Shown here piece after piece: positions 18,790 through 27,197 of a stretch of 33,481 nt of DNA. Origin of the DNA: Oscillospiraceae bacterium (GTDB lineage Bacteria > Bacillota > Clostridia > Oscillospirales > CAG-272); NCBI GenBank assembly GCA_015065075.1, contig SVRA01000010.1, forward strand, positions 1 to 33,481, written 5' to 3'. A program made the position numbers and the translations under genes. The first letter of the stretch is position 1. The number at the start of each line of letters is the position of its first letter. The notes beneath the pieces were generated by a model that saw only the letters and a list, made by a program, of their open reading frames with translations, was not told the origin of the DNA and did not search any database.

Positions 18790-19914
18790 ATGAATTCAGA
18801 TGCAAGACCAAACAATCAGGGCAATCCCAACGGTTCGGGAAATGCTCAATCTAATAACAAAAACAAGAAAAAACCTTATTACATCAAAAGAAAAAAGCGT
18901 CACGGCAACAACGGAAATCCTCAAAATCGTGAGCGAGCTCAAGAAAAAAAGAATGAGCTCGAAAACGAGGAGCTTCAGAGAGTGGAGTCTGAAAACACTC
19001 CTGACGTCGTAGTCGTTGAGGCGGACGAAAGCATGATTCCCGAGGTCATTGTTTCCATAGAAGACGACGATACTCCAAAGGTTCACGTGACAGGCGTACG
19101 CTTCAAGCCCGGAGGAAAGGTTTATTTCTTTGCCAAAGGTGATCTTGAACCCAAGAGCTCATCTTACGTTATAGTTGAGACCGCACGCGGTCTCGAATTC
19201 GGAGAAGTCGCTTTCGGCGACCGCGAGGTCAAGGAATCCGCGCTCGTTCCTCCGCTTCGTCCCGTCGTTCGCATCGCGACAGACGAGGACATTCAGCGAA
19301 ATAAGGAAAACAAAAAGAAGGAAGACGAGGCATTTAAAATCTGCGCAGAAAAGATCCAGAAGCACGGTCTCAGTATGAAGCTTCTTGAAGCTCAATATTC
19401 CTTTGACAACTCCAAGCTTCTCTTCTATTTCACATCCGCAAACAGAGTCGATTTCAGAGAGCTTGTCAAGGATCTTGCAAGTGTATTTAAAACCCGCATT
19501 GAGCTCCGTCAGATAGGTATACGCGACGAGGCAAAGATCATGGGCGGGCTCGGAGTTTGCGGCAGGCCTCTTTGCTGCTCAACATTCCTCTCCGACTTTG
19601 TTCAGGTTTCTATTAAAATGGCAAAGGAGCAAAACCTCTCACTCAATTCCGGAAAAATATCGGGATGCTGCGGCAGACTTATGTGTTGCTTACAGTACGA
19701 GTACGGCACCTACGTTGAGGAAACTGCAAAAACTCCTCCCGTTGACTCTACCGTCAAGACCAAGGACGGAATCGGTACAGTGACCGAGGTCAGTCCTCTT
19801 ACGGCTACTCTCAAGGTAAGACTCAAGGACAAGCCCGATTCGTCTCCCATAGTATGCAAAAGAGATGACGTCACTCTGATCTCAAAGCCTACTTCCAAGA
19901 AAACCGAGGATTGA
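18790..19914 (+). CDS. ricT: PSP1-domain regulatory protein RicT (YaaT)
   Basis: VTGVRFKPGGKVYFF...; GGLGVCGRPLCCSTFLSDFVQVSIKMAKEQNLSLNSGKISGCCGRLMCCLQYEYGTY signature. Confidence 0.93.
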   Translation: MNSDARPNNQGNPNGSGNAQSNNKNKKKPYYIKRKKRHGNNGNPQNRERAQEKKNELENEELQRVESENTPDVVVVEADESMIPEVIVSIEDDDTPKVHVTGVRFKPGGKVYFFAKGDLEPKSSSYVIVETARGLEFGEVAFGDREVKESALVPPLRPVVRIATDEDIQRNKENKKKEDEAFKICAEKIQKHGLSMKLLEAQYSFDNSKLLFYFTSANRVDFRELVKDLASVFKTRIELRQIGIRDEAKIMGGLGVCGRPLCCSTFLSDFVQVSIKMAKEQNLSLNSGKISGCCGRLMCCLQYEYGTYVEETAKTPPVDSTVKTKDGIGTVTEVSPLTATLKVRLKDKPDSSPIVCKRDDVTLISKPTSKKTED

Positions 19915-19995
19915 TTCGGCAAATTAGCCTATGCTAACTGTGCGATTTTGTGCAATCCGCATAAATTATCTTGAAAATTTTGTACACAACGATAC

Positions 19996-20024
19996 TTGAA
20001 AATTAGACCGGATTGTGATACAAT
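19996..20024 (+). promoter_or_regulatory. Sigma-A promoter of the ferredoxin gene
   Basis: TTGAAA - 17 nt - TACAAT with extended -10 TGA. Confidence 0.75.
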
Positions 20025-20057
20025 GGTAGCATCAAAAATATATGGAGGTACATTTCT

Positions 20058-20228
20058 ATGGCATACAAGATTTCCGACGATTGCATCTCTTGCGGCGCTT
20101 GTGCAGCAGAGTGCCCCGTTGAAGCTATTTCCGAGGGTGACGGTAAGTACGTTATCGACGCTGACACATGTATCGACTGCGGTAACTGCGCAGAGGTATG
20201 TCCCGTTGGCGCTCCCGCTCAGGACTAA
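20058..20228 (+). CDS. 2[4Fe-4S] ferredoxin, 56 aa (below the ORF-track cutoff)
   Basis: Hand translation MAYKISDDCISCGACAAECPVEAISEGDGKYVIDADTCIDCGNCAEVCPVGAPAQD*; two CxxCxxCxxxCP motifs; tatggagg SD. Confidence 0.97.
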   Translation: MAYKISDDCISCGACAAECPVEAISEGDGKYVIDADTCIDCGNCAEVCPVGAPAQD

Positions 20229-20244
20229 TATAGCTTATAGCTAT

Positions 20245-20279
20245 CGCCGAGCCGCGTGAGTGGCTCGGCGTTTGTTTTT
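20245..20279 (+). terminator. Intrinsic terminator after ferredoxin
   Basis: CGCCGAGCC GCGTGAGT GGCTCGGCG TTTGTTTTT. Confidence 0.9.
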
Positions 20280-20323
20280 GTTAAACTTCTTTGCTCGTCA
20301 AAATTCTTTAATCGGAGGCAGCT

Positions 20324-21073
20324 TTGGAAAAAATCACAAAAATAAATGAAGATCTGACTTTAATACAAAGCTCGGACGGGCTGACGTTCGGCAGCGACGC
20401 TTATCTTTTATCCGCATTCGTTTCGGGAGGAAAAAATCAGATCGGGGTCGATCTTGGAAGCGGCACGGGTATCATTCCCCTGCTCTGCGCTTCAAGAGAA
20501 AAGGCTGCAAGAATATATGCTATTGAAATACAGAAAAAATTCGTTGATCTTATTGCGAGAAATGCCGAGATAAACGGCAAAGGCGAGATCATTCGACCCG
20601 TGCTTGCTGACGTTCGTGAGCTTAAGGCTTCGGATATCGGCACCGAGGTCGATTTTGTTACTGCTAATCCTCCTTATATGAAGCTGGACAGCGGAAAGCG
20701 CAACGAGCACGATGAAAAATTCATCGCACGCCACGAGGTTTGTGGAAACATCGGTGATTTTTGTGCTTGCGCTTACAGGCTACTCAAGCACGGTGGTAAA
20801 TTTTACGTAGTCTGGCGCCCCGATCGACTTGTCGATCTGATCTGTGCCCTGCGCGAAAATCGTCTTGAACCCAAGTTTATCACCTTCGTTTGCGCAACTC
20901 CGCAAAGCGAGCCGTCTATGGTGCTGATACGTTCCTCAAAAGGCGCGGCATCGGGATCGGTAATGACACGCACGCTTTTTTTGCACGATAGCAAAGAAGA
21001 CGCTATTCAAAGCAAGCTGTCGGCTGATGCTGCCAAAATCTATGAAAACTGCTCGTTTTCTTGCTTCAAATGA
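20324..21073 (+). CDS. trmN6: tRNA1(Val) (adenine-N6)-methyltransferase-like class I SAM methyltransferase (TrmN6/YabB family)
   Basis: TTG start after cggaggcagct; GVDLGSGTGIIPLLCA, catalytic motif TANPPYMK, IARHEVCGNIGDFCACAYRLLKHGGKFYVVWRPDRL. Confidence 0.85.
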   Translation: MEKITKINEDLTLIQSSDGLTFGSDAYLLSAFVSGGKNQIGVDLGSGTGIIPLLCASREKAARIYAIEIQKKFVDLIARNAEINGKGEIIRPVLADVRELKASDIGTEVDFVTANPPYMKLDSGKRNEHDEKFIARHEVCGNIGDFCACAYRLLKHGGKFYVVWRPDRLVDLICALRENRLEPKFITFVCATPQSEPSMVLIRSSKGAASGSVMTRTLFLHDSKEDAIQSKLSADAAKIYENCSFSCFK

Positions 21074-21097
21074 TGGGCATTCACGGAGATTTAATTT

Positions 21098-21871
21098 ATG
21101 GAAAATATGAAACGGATCCTCAGCTACACTCGCCGAGGAATAGATGATTACAATATGATACAAGAGGGCGATAAAATTGCCGTTGGTGTCTCGGCGGGCA
21201 AGGATTCCCTTACCCTTTTGTGCGCTATGGCTTATCTTCGCCGTTTTTATCCCAAAAAGTTCGAGCTTATAGCTATAACCGTGGATATGGGATTCGATGA
21301 GGGGATGGATTTCGGTCCGATACAAAGGCTTTGTGAGGAGCTCGATGTACCCTATCACATCGTTCCTACACAGATATACAAGATAATTTTTGACGTCAGA
21401 AAAGAGACAAATCCCTGCTCTCTTTGCGCTAAAATGCGCCGAGGGGCGCTTCACAATGCGGCAAAGGAGCTCGGCTGCACCTCGGTTGCACTTGGGCATC
21501 ATTTTGACGACGTAGTCGAGACCTTTATGCTCAATCTGTTTTTTGAGGGGCGGCTTGGATGCTTCAGCCCCGTCACCGAGCTTTCGAGGATCGGAATAAG
21601 ACTAATACGACCTATGATATACATGCCCGAAAAGGATGTTGCTGAGTTTGCCAAAAAAAATCAGCTTCCCATTATCAGTTCGCCCTGCCCTGCGGATAAA
21701 AATACCGAGCGCGAGGAGATGAAACAACTTTTGCGCTCACTCGAGCGCGGGAATAAGGGACTTCGCTACCGAATTTTCGGTGCTATCTGTCGCGGAGAGC
21801 TTGACGGATTCCGTGAGCTTGGCAGAATGGAGGGCATAAAAAAATATTCTGAGGACGAGCCGAAAGAATGA
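21098..21871 (+). CDS. TtcA-like PP-loop ATPase (tRNA 2-thiocytidine synthetase family)
   Basis: VGVSAGKDSLTLL PP-loop; NPCSLCAKMRRGALHNAAKELGCTSVALGHHFDDVVETFMLNLFFEGR; SSPCPAD. Confidence 0.88.
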   Translation: MENMKRILSYTRRGIDDYNMIQEGDKIAVGVSAGKDSLTLLCAMAYLRRFYPKKFELIAITVDMGFDEGMDFGPIQRLCEELDVPYHIVPTQIYKIIFDVRKETNPCSLCAKMRRGALHNAAKELGCTSVALGHHFDDVVETFMLNLFFEGRLGCFSPVTELSRIGIRLIRPMIYMPEKDVAEFAKKNQLPIISSPCPADKNTEREEMKQLLRSLERGNKGLRYRIFGAICRGELDGFRELGRMEGIKKYSEDEPKE

Positions 21872-21872
21872 T

Positions 21873-21909
21873 AAAAAAGACCTTTTCACTTGGTGAGAAG
21901 GTCTTTTTT
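21873..21909 (+). terminator. Intrinsic terminator after the TtcA-like gene
   Basis: AAAAAAGACCTTTTCAC TTG GTGAGAAGGTCTTTTTT. Confidence 0.92.
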
Positions 21910-21929
21910 GTTTGGTTTCGGGGTTATAT

Positions 21930-22529
21930 TCAGCCCTTGAACGTCATTGTACCGAATTTTTCGGGTTGGTGGAAGGTGAAACGTTCTCTATCGACCTCGC
22001 TCCAAGAAAGATAGTGCGGCGGATCAGACAGGTCGGCGCATTTATAGCAATTTGCACGAACGATTTTGCCTTCCTTTGCTTCGAAATCGGGGAAAAATCT
22101 GCGGATAAAATCAAACGGAAGCCTATAAAATATTTCCCAGCCATCATCATGTTTGTTTATCCTGGGTTCAAGTGTTGATTCGTGTCCCTCAGGAATGATT
22201 AAACGGGTCAAAGAGTCAACGGAAGAACCGATGCCGAGAAAAATCGTGCCAAGCGAGTTGAACTCAATATTCAGATATCTGTTATCGTCTTGCATCGGGC
22301 AGATAAAAAACTCAAGGCAGCTATCCTTGCATGGTGCGGCAAGCTCTCCTCTTTCCTCGGCGCGTATTTGTGTTTCGCGCGTAGAGAGGTGTATGAGCAG
22401 TGAATTTTCATTCCATGAGATTTGCGCTGAAGCGGTGATATCACTTGGTGTTTCGAGATACGGAACATCGATATTTAAGATAGGAGTATCGTTCCAATTT
22501 GTGAATTTGTTTATTTGATACGTTTTCAT
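21930..22529 (-). CDS. CBM9-like carbohydrate-binding-fold protein, no evident signal peptide
   Basis: CKDSCLEFFICP...YLNIEFNSLGTIFLGIG, GWEIFYRLPFDFI, NCYKCADLSDPPHYLSWSEV, F.FHQPEKFGTMTF, a pattern seen in family 9-like carbohydrate-binding proteins. Confidence 0.7.
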   Translation of the reverse strand: MKTYQINKFTNWNDTPILNIDVPYLETPSDITASAQISWNENSLLIHLSTRETQIRAEERGELAAPCKDSCLEFFICPMQDDNRYLNIEFNSLGTIFLGIGSSVDSLTRLIIPEGHESTLEPRINKHDDGWEIFYRLPFDFIRRFFPDFEAKEGKIVRANCYKCADLSDPPHYLSWSEVDRERFTFHQPEKFGTMTFKG

Positions 22530-22658
22530 AATTTGCAGCTTTATCAATTGTTTGTTTACTTTTCTATTTGTTGTTTTGGATTTTGTTGGATTTCGAAATC
22601 AATTGTCGAGTTTTGACGATTAATATTGAGTCGTGTCGCGAATTGCGATTTTGGCAAC

Positions 22659-23414
22659 TTAGCCCAACAAAACGTCTATTGCAAGCATCGTGCAAAATCC
22701 TATGAGCAAAGCATAGGTCGCTCCGCGCTCATTTCCGTGGGCGTGAGTTTCGGGGATCATCTCGTCGCTGACAACGTAGATCATAGTTCCTCCCGCGAAC
22801 GCAAGGGCAAACGGCAATATCACCGAAGCTATCGAAACGGCGAAATATCCGATGAGAGTGCCGATAACCTCGACAAGTCCTGTCAGCATAGCGATGACAA
22901 AGGTTTTTCCCGGTTTAACGCCCGAGGCAAGCATAGGGGCTATGATAATCATTCCCTCCGGAATATTTTGTAGCGCTATACCACCTGCGATTATAAGCGC
23001 TCTCGATGTGTCCCCTGCCCCGAATCCTACTCCCGCCGCGATGCCCTCGGGCAGATTGTGAATCGCAATAGCAACGACAAAGAGCAAAACTCTGCTCAAA
23101 TTTGCATTGTGATCGTGTGACTCGATATCCGATCCGACGATCCTATGCAAGTGAGGAACAACTCTGTCGATGACGTTCAAAAACAGCGCACCGACGAAAA
23201 TACCCGCGATCGTGACAAGCAGACCGAATTTGCCGCCGTATTCAAGCGAAGGAACAATCAATCCGAAAACCGCGGCGGAGAGCATTATTCCCGCGGCAAA
23301 GGACTGTATCATATCTGAAAATTTATGCGAAGCGTTTTTAAACAAAAAGCCGATCAAGGCGCCTATTACCGTCGCTCCGCCGACACCGAGTGCCGTTAGC
23401 AAAACAATATCCAT
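22659..23414 (-). CDS. ZIP-family divalent metal transporter
   Basis: Eight hydrophobic segments, VAIAIHNLPEGIAAGVGFG and GIALQNIPEGMIIIAPML motifs. Confidence 0.93.
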   Translation of the reverse strand: MDIVLLTALGVGGATVIGALIGFLFKNASHKFSDMIQSFAAGIMLSAAVFGLIVPSLEYGGKFGLLVTIAGIFVGALFLNVIDRVVPHLHRIVGSDIESHDHNANLSRVLLFVVAIAIHNLPEGIAAGVGFGAGDTSRALIIAGGIALQNIPEGMIIIAPMLASGVKPGKTFVIAMLTGLVEVIGTLIGYFAVSIASVILPFALAFAGGTMIYVVSDEMIPETHAHGNERGATYALLIGFCTMLAIDVLLG

Positions 23415-23446
23415 AAGTTACCCCTCAAAACAGTTCTTATGATGTC

Positions 23447-23475
23447 ATTATAATGCATTTTTGCACATAAATCAA
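23447..23475 (-). promoter_or_regulatory. Sigma-A promoter of the ZIP transporter
   Basis: Minus strand TTGATT - 17 nt - TATAAT. Confidence 0.75.
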
Positions 23476-23592
23476 GTCGTTTTGGAATATAAATTTTATA
23501 TTTTCATCTTCAATTTGGCGCAAGATTGCTAAAAGGCCCTTTTATATGGGCATATTCATTTTCCACCGTCTGTTTTTAAATTGACGCAGCTA

Positions 23593-23621
23593 TTGACAGA
23601 CGGTCTAAAATATGTTATACT
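23593..23621 (+). promoter_or_regulatory. Sigma-A promoter of mntP
   Basis: TTGACA - 17 nt - TATACT. Confidence 0.85.
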
Positions 23622-23672
23622 ATCCAGTGCTTTTATTTATCAAAATTCATTGTATTGGAGAAGCAAACTAAG

Positions 23673-24251
23673 ATGTTTACTCTTGTAATGACCGCGTTGG
23701 GTCTTGGGGCAGGACTTGCTATGGACGCATTTTCGGTATCTCTTGCCAACGGCTTGCATGAACCGAAAATGAAATTGCCCAGAATGCTTCTTATAGCGGG
23801 CACTTTTGCAATATTTCAGGGTGTGATGCCCATGATTGGGTGGGTATGCGTACATACCGTGCTTCAATATTTTAACGCGCTTTCAAAATTCATTCCCTGG
23901 ATAGCATTCGCGTTACTCGGATATATCGGGGGAAAAATGATATACGATGGAGTCAAGTGCGACTGCGATGATTGCGAATGCAGTGAAAAGCTGACGTTTG
24001 GACTGCTTATGGTTCAAGGTATTGCAACGTCAATAGATGCGCTTTCGGTTGGATTTGCCATCGCCGAAAACTCGCTTTTCGAGGCATTATTGAGCGTAGC
24101 AATAATTGCCGCCATGACTCTCGGGATATGTTTGATAGGGCTTATTCTCGGCAAGATGTTCGGCTCAAAATTCGCGGGCAAGGCCTCGATTTTCGGTGGG
24201 GTTATCCTCGTGGCTATCGGACTTGAAATATTGATATCTTCGTTTTTCTAA
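23673..24251 (+). CDS. mntP: Manganese efflux pump MntP family
   Basis: LGLGAGLAMDAFSVSLANG, QGIATSIDALSVGFAIAE paired Asp-containing helices; start at 23673 after ggagaa. Confidence 0.92.
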   Translation: MFTLVMTALGLGAGLAMDAFSVSLANGLHEPKMKLPRMLLIAGTFAIFQGVMPMIGWVCVHTVLQYFNALSKFIPWIAFALLGYIGGKMIYDGVKCDCDDCECSEKLTFGLLMVQGIATSIDALSVGFAIAENSLFEALLSVAIIAAMTLGICLIGLILGKMFGSKFAGKASIFGGVILVAIGLEILISSFF

Positions 24252-24292
24252 AAAAACGCAGAGCGGCGCTATTGGTCTCGCTTTGCGTTTTT
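24250..24292 (+). terminator. Intrinsic terminator after mntP
   Basis: AAAAACGCAGAGCG ... CGCTTTGCGTTTTT. Confidence 0.8.
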
Positions 24293-24301
24293 AAATTGAT
24301 G

Positions 24302-24330
24302 TTGATTTTCACAGGAATTTATGGTATACT
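24302..24330 (+). promoter_or_regulatory. Sigma-A promoter of deoC-PNP-deoB
   Basis: TTGATT - 17 nt - TATACT; the -10 segment is tandemly duplicated. Confidence 0.75.
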
Positions 24331-24342
24331 AATGGTATACTA
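24321..24342 (+). repeat. 11-bp perfect tandem repeat ATGGTATACTA x2 spanning the -10 box
   Basis: atggtatacta atggtatacta read directly. Confidence 0.95.
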
Positions 24343-24378
24343 ATATAAGGATATGACATCTATTCAACGGAGGAACAT

Positions 24379-25056
24379 ATGGAGATCAACGACAAGATTC
24401 AAAACATACTTTCCGCATGCGATCACACTCTGCTTTCCACCACGGCAACCTGGGCAGACATTCGCGAGATATGCAACGACGGAATGAAATACGGCACGGC
24501 TTCGGTCTGTATTCCGCCCGCATTCGTTGCAAGAGCGCGCGAATACGCAGGCAAGCGGCTTAAAATTTGCACCGTTATCGGTTTTCCCAACGGCTATCAG
24601 ACCACCGAGGTCAAGGTTTTTGAGACGCAAAACGCTATTGCTAACGGCGCTGACGAGATCGATATGGTCATCAACGTCGGCGAGCTGAAGGCGAGAAATT
24701 TCAGCTATCTTATTGATGAGATAGCTCAGGTAAAAAAAGCTTGCGGCGACAAAATTCTTAAAGTTATTATCGAAGCTTGTCTTCTGACCGACACCGAAAA
24801 GATGGAAATGTGCCGCGTGGTAACTCTTTCGGGTGCAGACTTTATCAAGACTTCAACGGGGTTCTCAACGGGGGGCGCGACATTTGACGACGTCAAGCTG
24901 ATGCGCGACGCTTGTGATCCCTCTGTAAAGGTAAAGGCGGCAGGCGGCATCGCCAGTCTTGACGACGCGCAGAAATTCCTTGATCTTGGTGCGGACAGAC
25001 TCGGAACGAGCCGCGTGGTAAAGATCGTAAAAAATGAGAAAGGTAGCGGATATTGA
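24379..25056 (+). CDS. deoC: Deoxyribose-phosphate aldolase
   Basis: [85 protein letters not shown]. Confidence 0.97.
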   Translation: MEINDKIQNILSACDHTLLSTTATWADIREICNDGMKYGTASVCIPPAFVARAREYAGKRLKICTVIGFPNGYQTTEVKVFETQNAIANGADEIDMVINVGELKARNFSYLIDEIAQVKKACGDKILKVIIEACLLTDTEKMEMCRVVTLSGADFIKTSTGFSTGGATFDDVKLMRDACDPSVKVKAAGGIASLDDAQKFLDLGADRLGTSRVVKIVKNEKGSGY

Positions 25057-25057
25057 T

Positions 25058-25870
25058 ATGTATAAAAAGCTTTTGAACTGTGTAAAAAGCATCAGAGAAA
25101 AGACCGATTTCGTGCCCGAGATAGGTCTTATTCTCGGCTCAGGTCTCGGAAACTACGCAGAAAAAATAGACGTGGTCGCAAGAATCGAATATTCGGATAT
25201 CGAGGGCTTTCCCGTATCGACCGTTCCCGGTCACTGCGGTCGTTTTGTTTTCGGCTACGTTGGTGGCAAAAAGGTAGTCGCTATGCAGGGCAGAGTTCAT
25301 TATTATGAGGGTTATCCCATCGGTGACGTAGTGCTTCCTACTCGCATTATGGGTATGCTAGGAATTAAAAAGCTTTTCCTGACCAATGCCGCAGGCGGAG
25401 TTAATTTCGACTTCAAGCCCGGTGATTTTATGATGATCACCGACCATATAACCAGCTTTGTGCCCAGTCCTCTCATTGGAAAGAATATCGAGGAGCTTGG
25501 AGTAAGATTCCCTGATATGAGCGAGGTCTACAGCAAGTCCTTGCGTGCGATTATTGAGCAGGCTGCGGCTGAGCACGGTATCGAGCTCAAGGAGGGCGTA
25601 TACGTTCAGCTTACGGGTCCTAACTATGAAACCCCTGCGGAGATACGCATGTGCAGACTACTTGGCGCAGATGCGGTAGGTATGAGCACGGCGTGCGAGG
25701 CGATGGCGGCAAGGCACATGGGAATTGAGGTCTGCGGAATCTCCTGCATAACCAATATGGCGGCAGGAATGACCAAGGAAAAGCTTTCGCATAAAGAGGT
25801 TCAGGAAACTGCCGACCGTGTTGCAAAGCAATTCGAGTTGCTCGTTTCGTCGGTCATTGAGAAAATGTAA
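25058..25870 (+). CDS. Purine nucleoside phosphorylase
   Basis: GLILGSGLGNYAEKI, HCGRFVFGYVGGKKVVAMQGRVHYYEGY, LTNAAGGVN, GPNYETPAEIRMCRLLGADAVGMSTACEAMAARHMG; ATG 25058 or overlapping ATG 25034. Confidence 0.96.
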   Translation: MYKKLLNCVKSIREKTDFVPEIGLILGSGLGNYAEKIDVVARIEYSDIEGFPVSTVPGHCGRFVFGYVGGKKVVAMQGRVHYYEGYPIGDVVLPTRIMGMLGIKKLFLTNAAGGVNFDFKPGDFMMITDHITSFVPSPLIGKNIEELGVRFPDMSEVYSKSLRAIIEQAAAEHGIELKEGVYVQLTGPNYETPAEIRMCRLLGADAVGMSTACEAMAARHMGIEVCGISCITNMAAGMTKEKLSHKEVQETADRVAKQFELLVSSVIEKM

Positions 25871-25885
25871 TTTAAGGATACGAAT

Positions 25886-27007
25886 ATGAAAAAAAGAGCT
25901 TTTATTATAGTGCTGGATAGCTTTGGCATCGGTGAGCTTCCCGACGCGGCTGATTTCGGCGACGAGGGCAGCCACACTCTGCGCGCGGTTGCAGGTCTCC
26001 CCGAATTCAACTGTCCCAATCTTGCTAAAATGGGACTTTTCAATATCGAGGGCGCATCGGTCGGCAAAGCACCCGAGGCAAAGCCGATAGCGGCGCGCGG
26101 ACGAATGGCTGAGCTTTCCAAGGGCAAGGACACGACCACGGGTCACTGGGAGATCGCGGGGCTGGTATCAGAACGCGCTCTGCCGACCTACCCCAACGGC
26201 TTTCCCGACGAGATAATATCCGAGCTTGAGCGTAGGACGGGCAAAAAGGTCATTTGCAACAAGCCTTATTCGGGCACGGAGGTCATCAAGGACTACGGCG
26301 AGGAGCATCTTCGCACGGGCGCTCTTATCGTCTACACGTCCGCGGATTCTGTGCTTCAGATAGCGACACACGAGAAGATCGTGCCGCTCTCCGAGCTTTA
26401 CAGATACTGCGAGATAGCACGTGAGATCATGCAGGGCGAGCACGGCGTTGGAAGAATCATCGCTCGTCCGTTTGGCGGCGAATATCCTTTTCAGCGCTTG
26501 TCAGGTCGCCACGACTACTCGCTGATCCCTCCCAAGCCCACAATGCTTGACAGACTCAAAAAGAGCGGCTATGACGTCATTTCTGTCGGCAAAATCAACG
26601 ACATCTTCGCGGGACAAGGCGTTACCGATAGCCATCCGACCAAGAGCAACTCCGAGGGCATGGACGTGGCTATTTCTATGCAGGACAAGGATTTTGACGG
26701 CTTGTGCTTCGTCAATCTCGTTGATTTTGATATGGTTTACGGTCACAGAAACAACGCCGCAGGCTACGCTAACGCGCTTACCGAGTTTGATCTTCGTCTG
26801 GGTGAATTTCTGCCGAGAATGAAGGAAAACGATCTGCTTATCATCACCGCAGACCACGGCTGCGATCCCGCAACGCCGTCTACCGACCACTCGCGTGAAT
26901 ACGTGCCGCTCTTTATTTACGGCAAGGACGTAAAGCCCGAAAGCTTAGGCACAAAGCAAGGATTCTTCTTTGTCAGCGAGGTTGTTGAGAAGTTTTTGGC
27001 AAAGTAA
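25886..27007 (+). CDS. deoB: Phosphopentomutase
   Basis: [71 protein letters not shown]. Confidence 0.97.
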   Translation: MKKRAFIIVLDSFGIGELPDAADFGDEGSHTLRAVAGLPEFNCPNLAKMGLFNIEGASVGKAPEAKPIAARGRMAELSKGKDTTTGHWEIAGLVSERALPTYPNGFPDEIISELERRTGKKVICNKPYSGTEVIKDYGEEHLRTGALIVYTSADSVLQIATHEKIVPLSELYRYCEIAREIMQGEHGVGRIIARPFGGEYPFQRLSGRHDYSLIPPKPTMLDRLKKSGYDVISVGKINDIFAGQGVTDSHPTKSNSEGMDVAISMQDKDFDGLCFVNLVDFDMVYGHRNNAAGYANALTEFDLRLGEFLPRMKENDLLIITADHGCDPATPSTDHSREYVPLFIYGKDVKPESLGTKQGFFFVSEVVEKFLAK

Positions 27008-27026
27008 CAAAATAACGGCAAATACT

Positions 27027-27058
27027 AACACCGCCCGAAATGTTCGGGCGGTGTTTTT
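27027..27058 (+). terminator. Intrinsic terminator of the deoC-PNP-deoB operon
   Basis: AACACCGCCCGAA ATG TTCGGGCGGTGTT TTT, 13-bp perfect arms. Confidence 0.95.
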
Positions 27059-27105
27059 ATTCCTTGCCTGCAAGGTACTTTCAGGCGTGCTGCCGGGAGG
27101 TAATG

Positions 27106-27133
27106 AGCCTTCTCCTGTGGGAGAAGGCTTTTT
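27106..27133 (+). terminator. Second tandem terminator-like hairpin
   Basis: AGCCTTCTCC TGTG GGAGAAGGCT TTTT. Confidence 0.75.
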
Positions 27134-27197
27134 ATGACATCCAACAGCCCGTCATTTTCCTGACAAGCACTGCTTTTGTGCACACCAAAGCGATATT

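Noticed and set aside
23622-23672. yybP-ykoY manganese riboswitch upstream of mntP
   Set aside because: Predicted leader is about 45 nt, too short for the yybP-ykoY aptamer; conserved loops not seen
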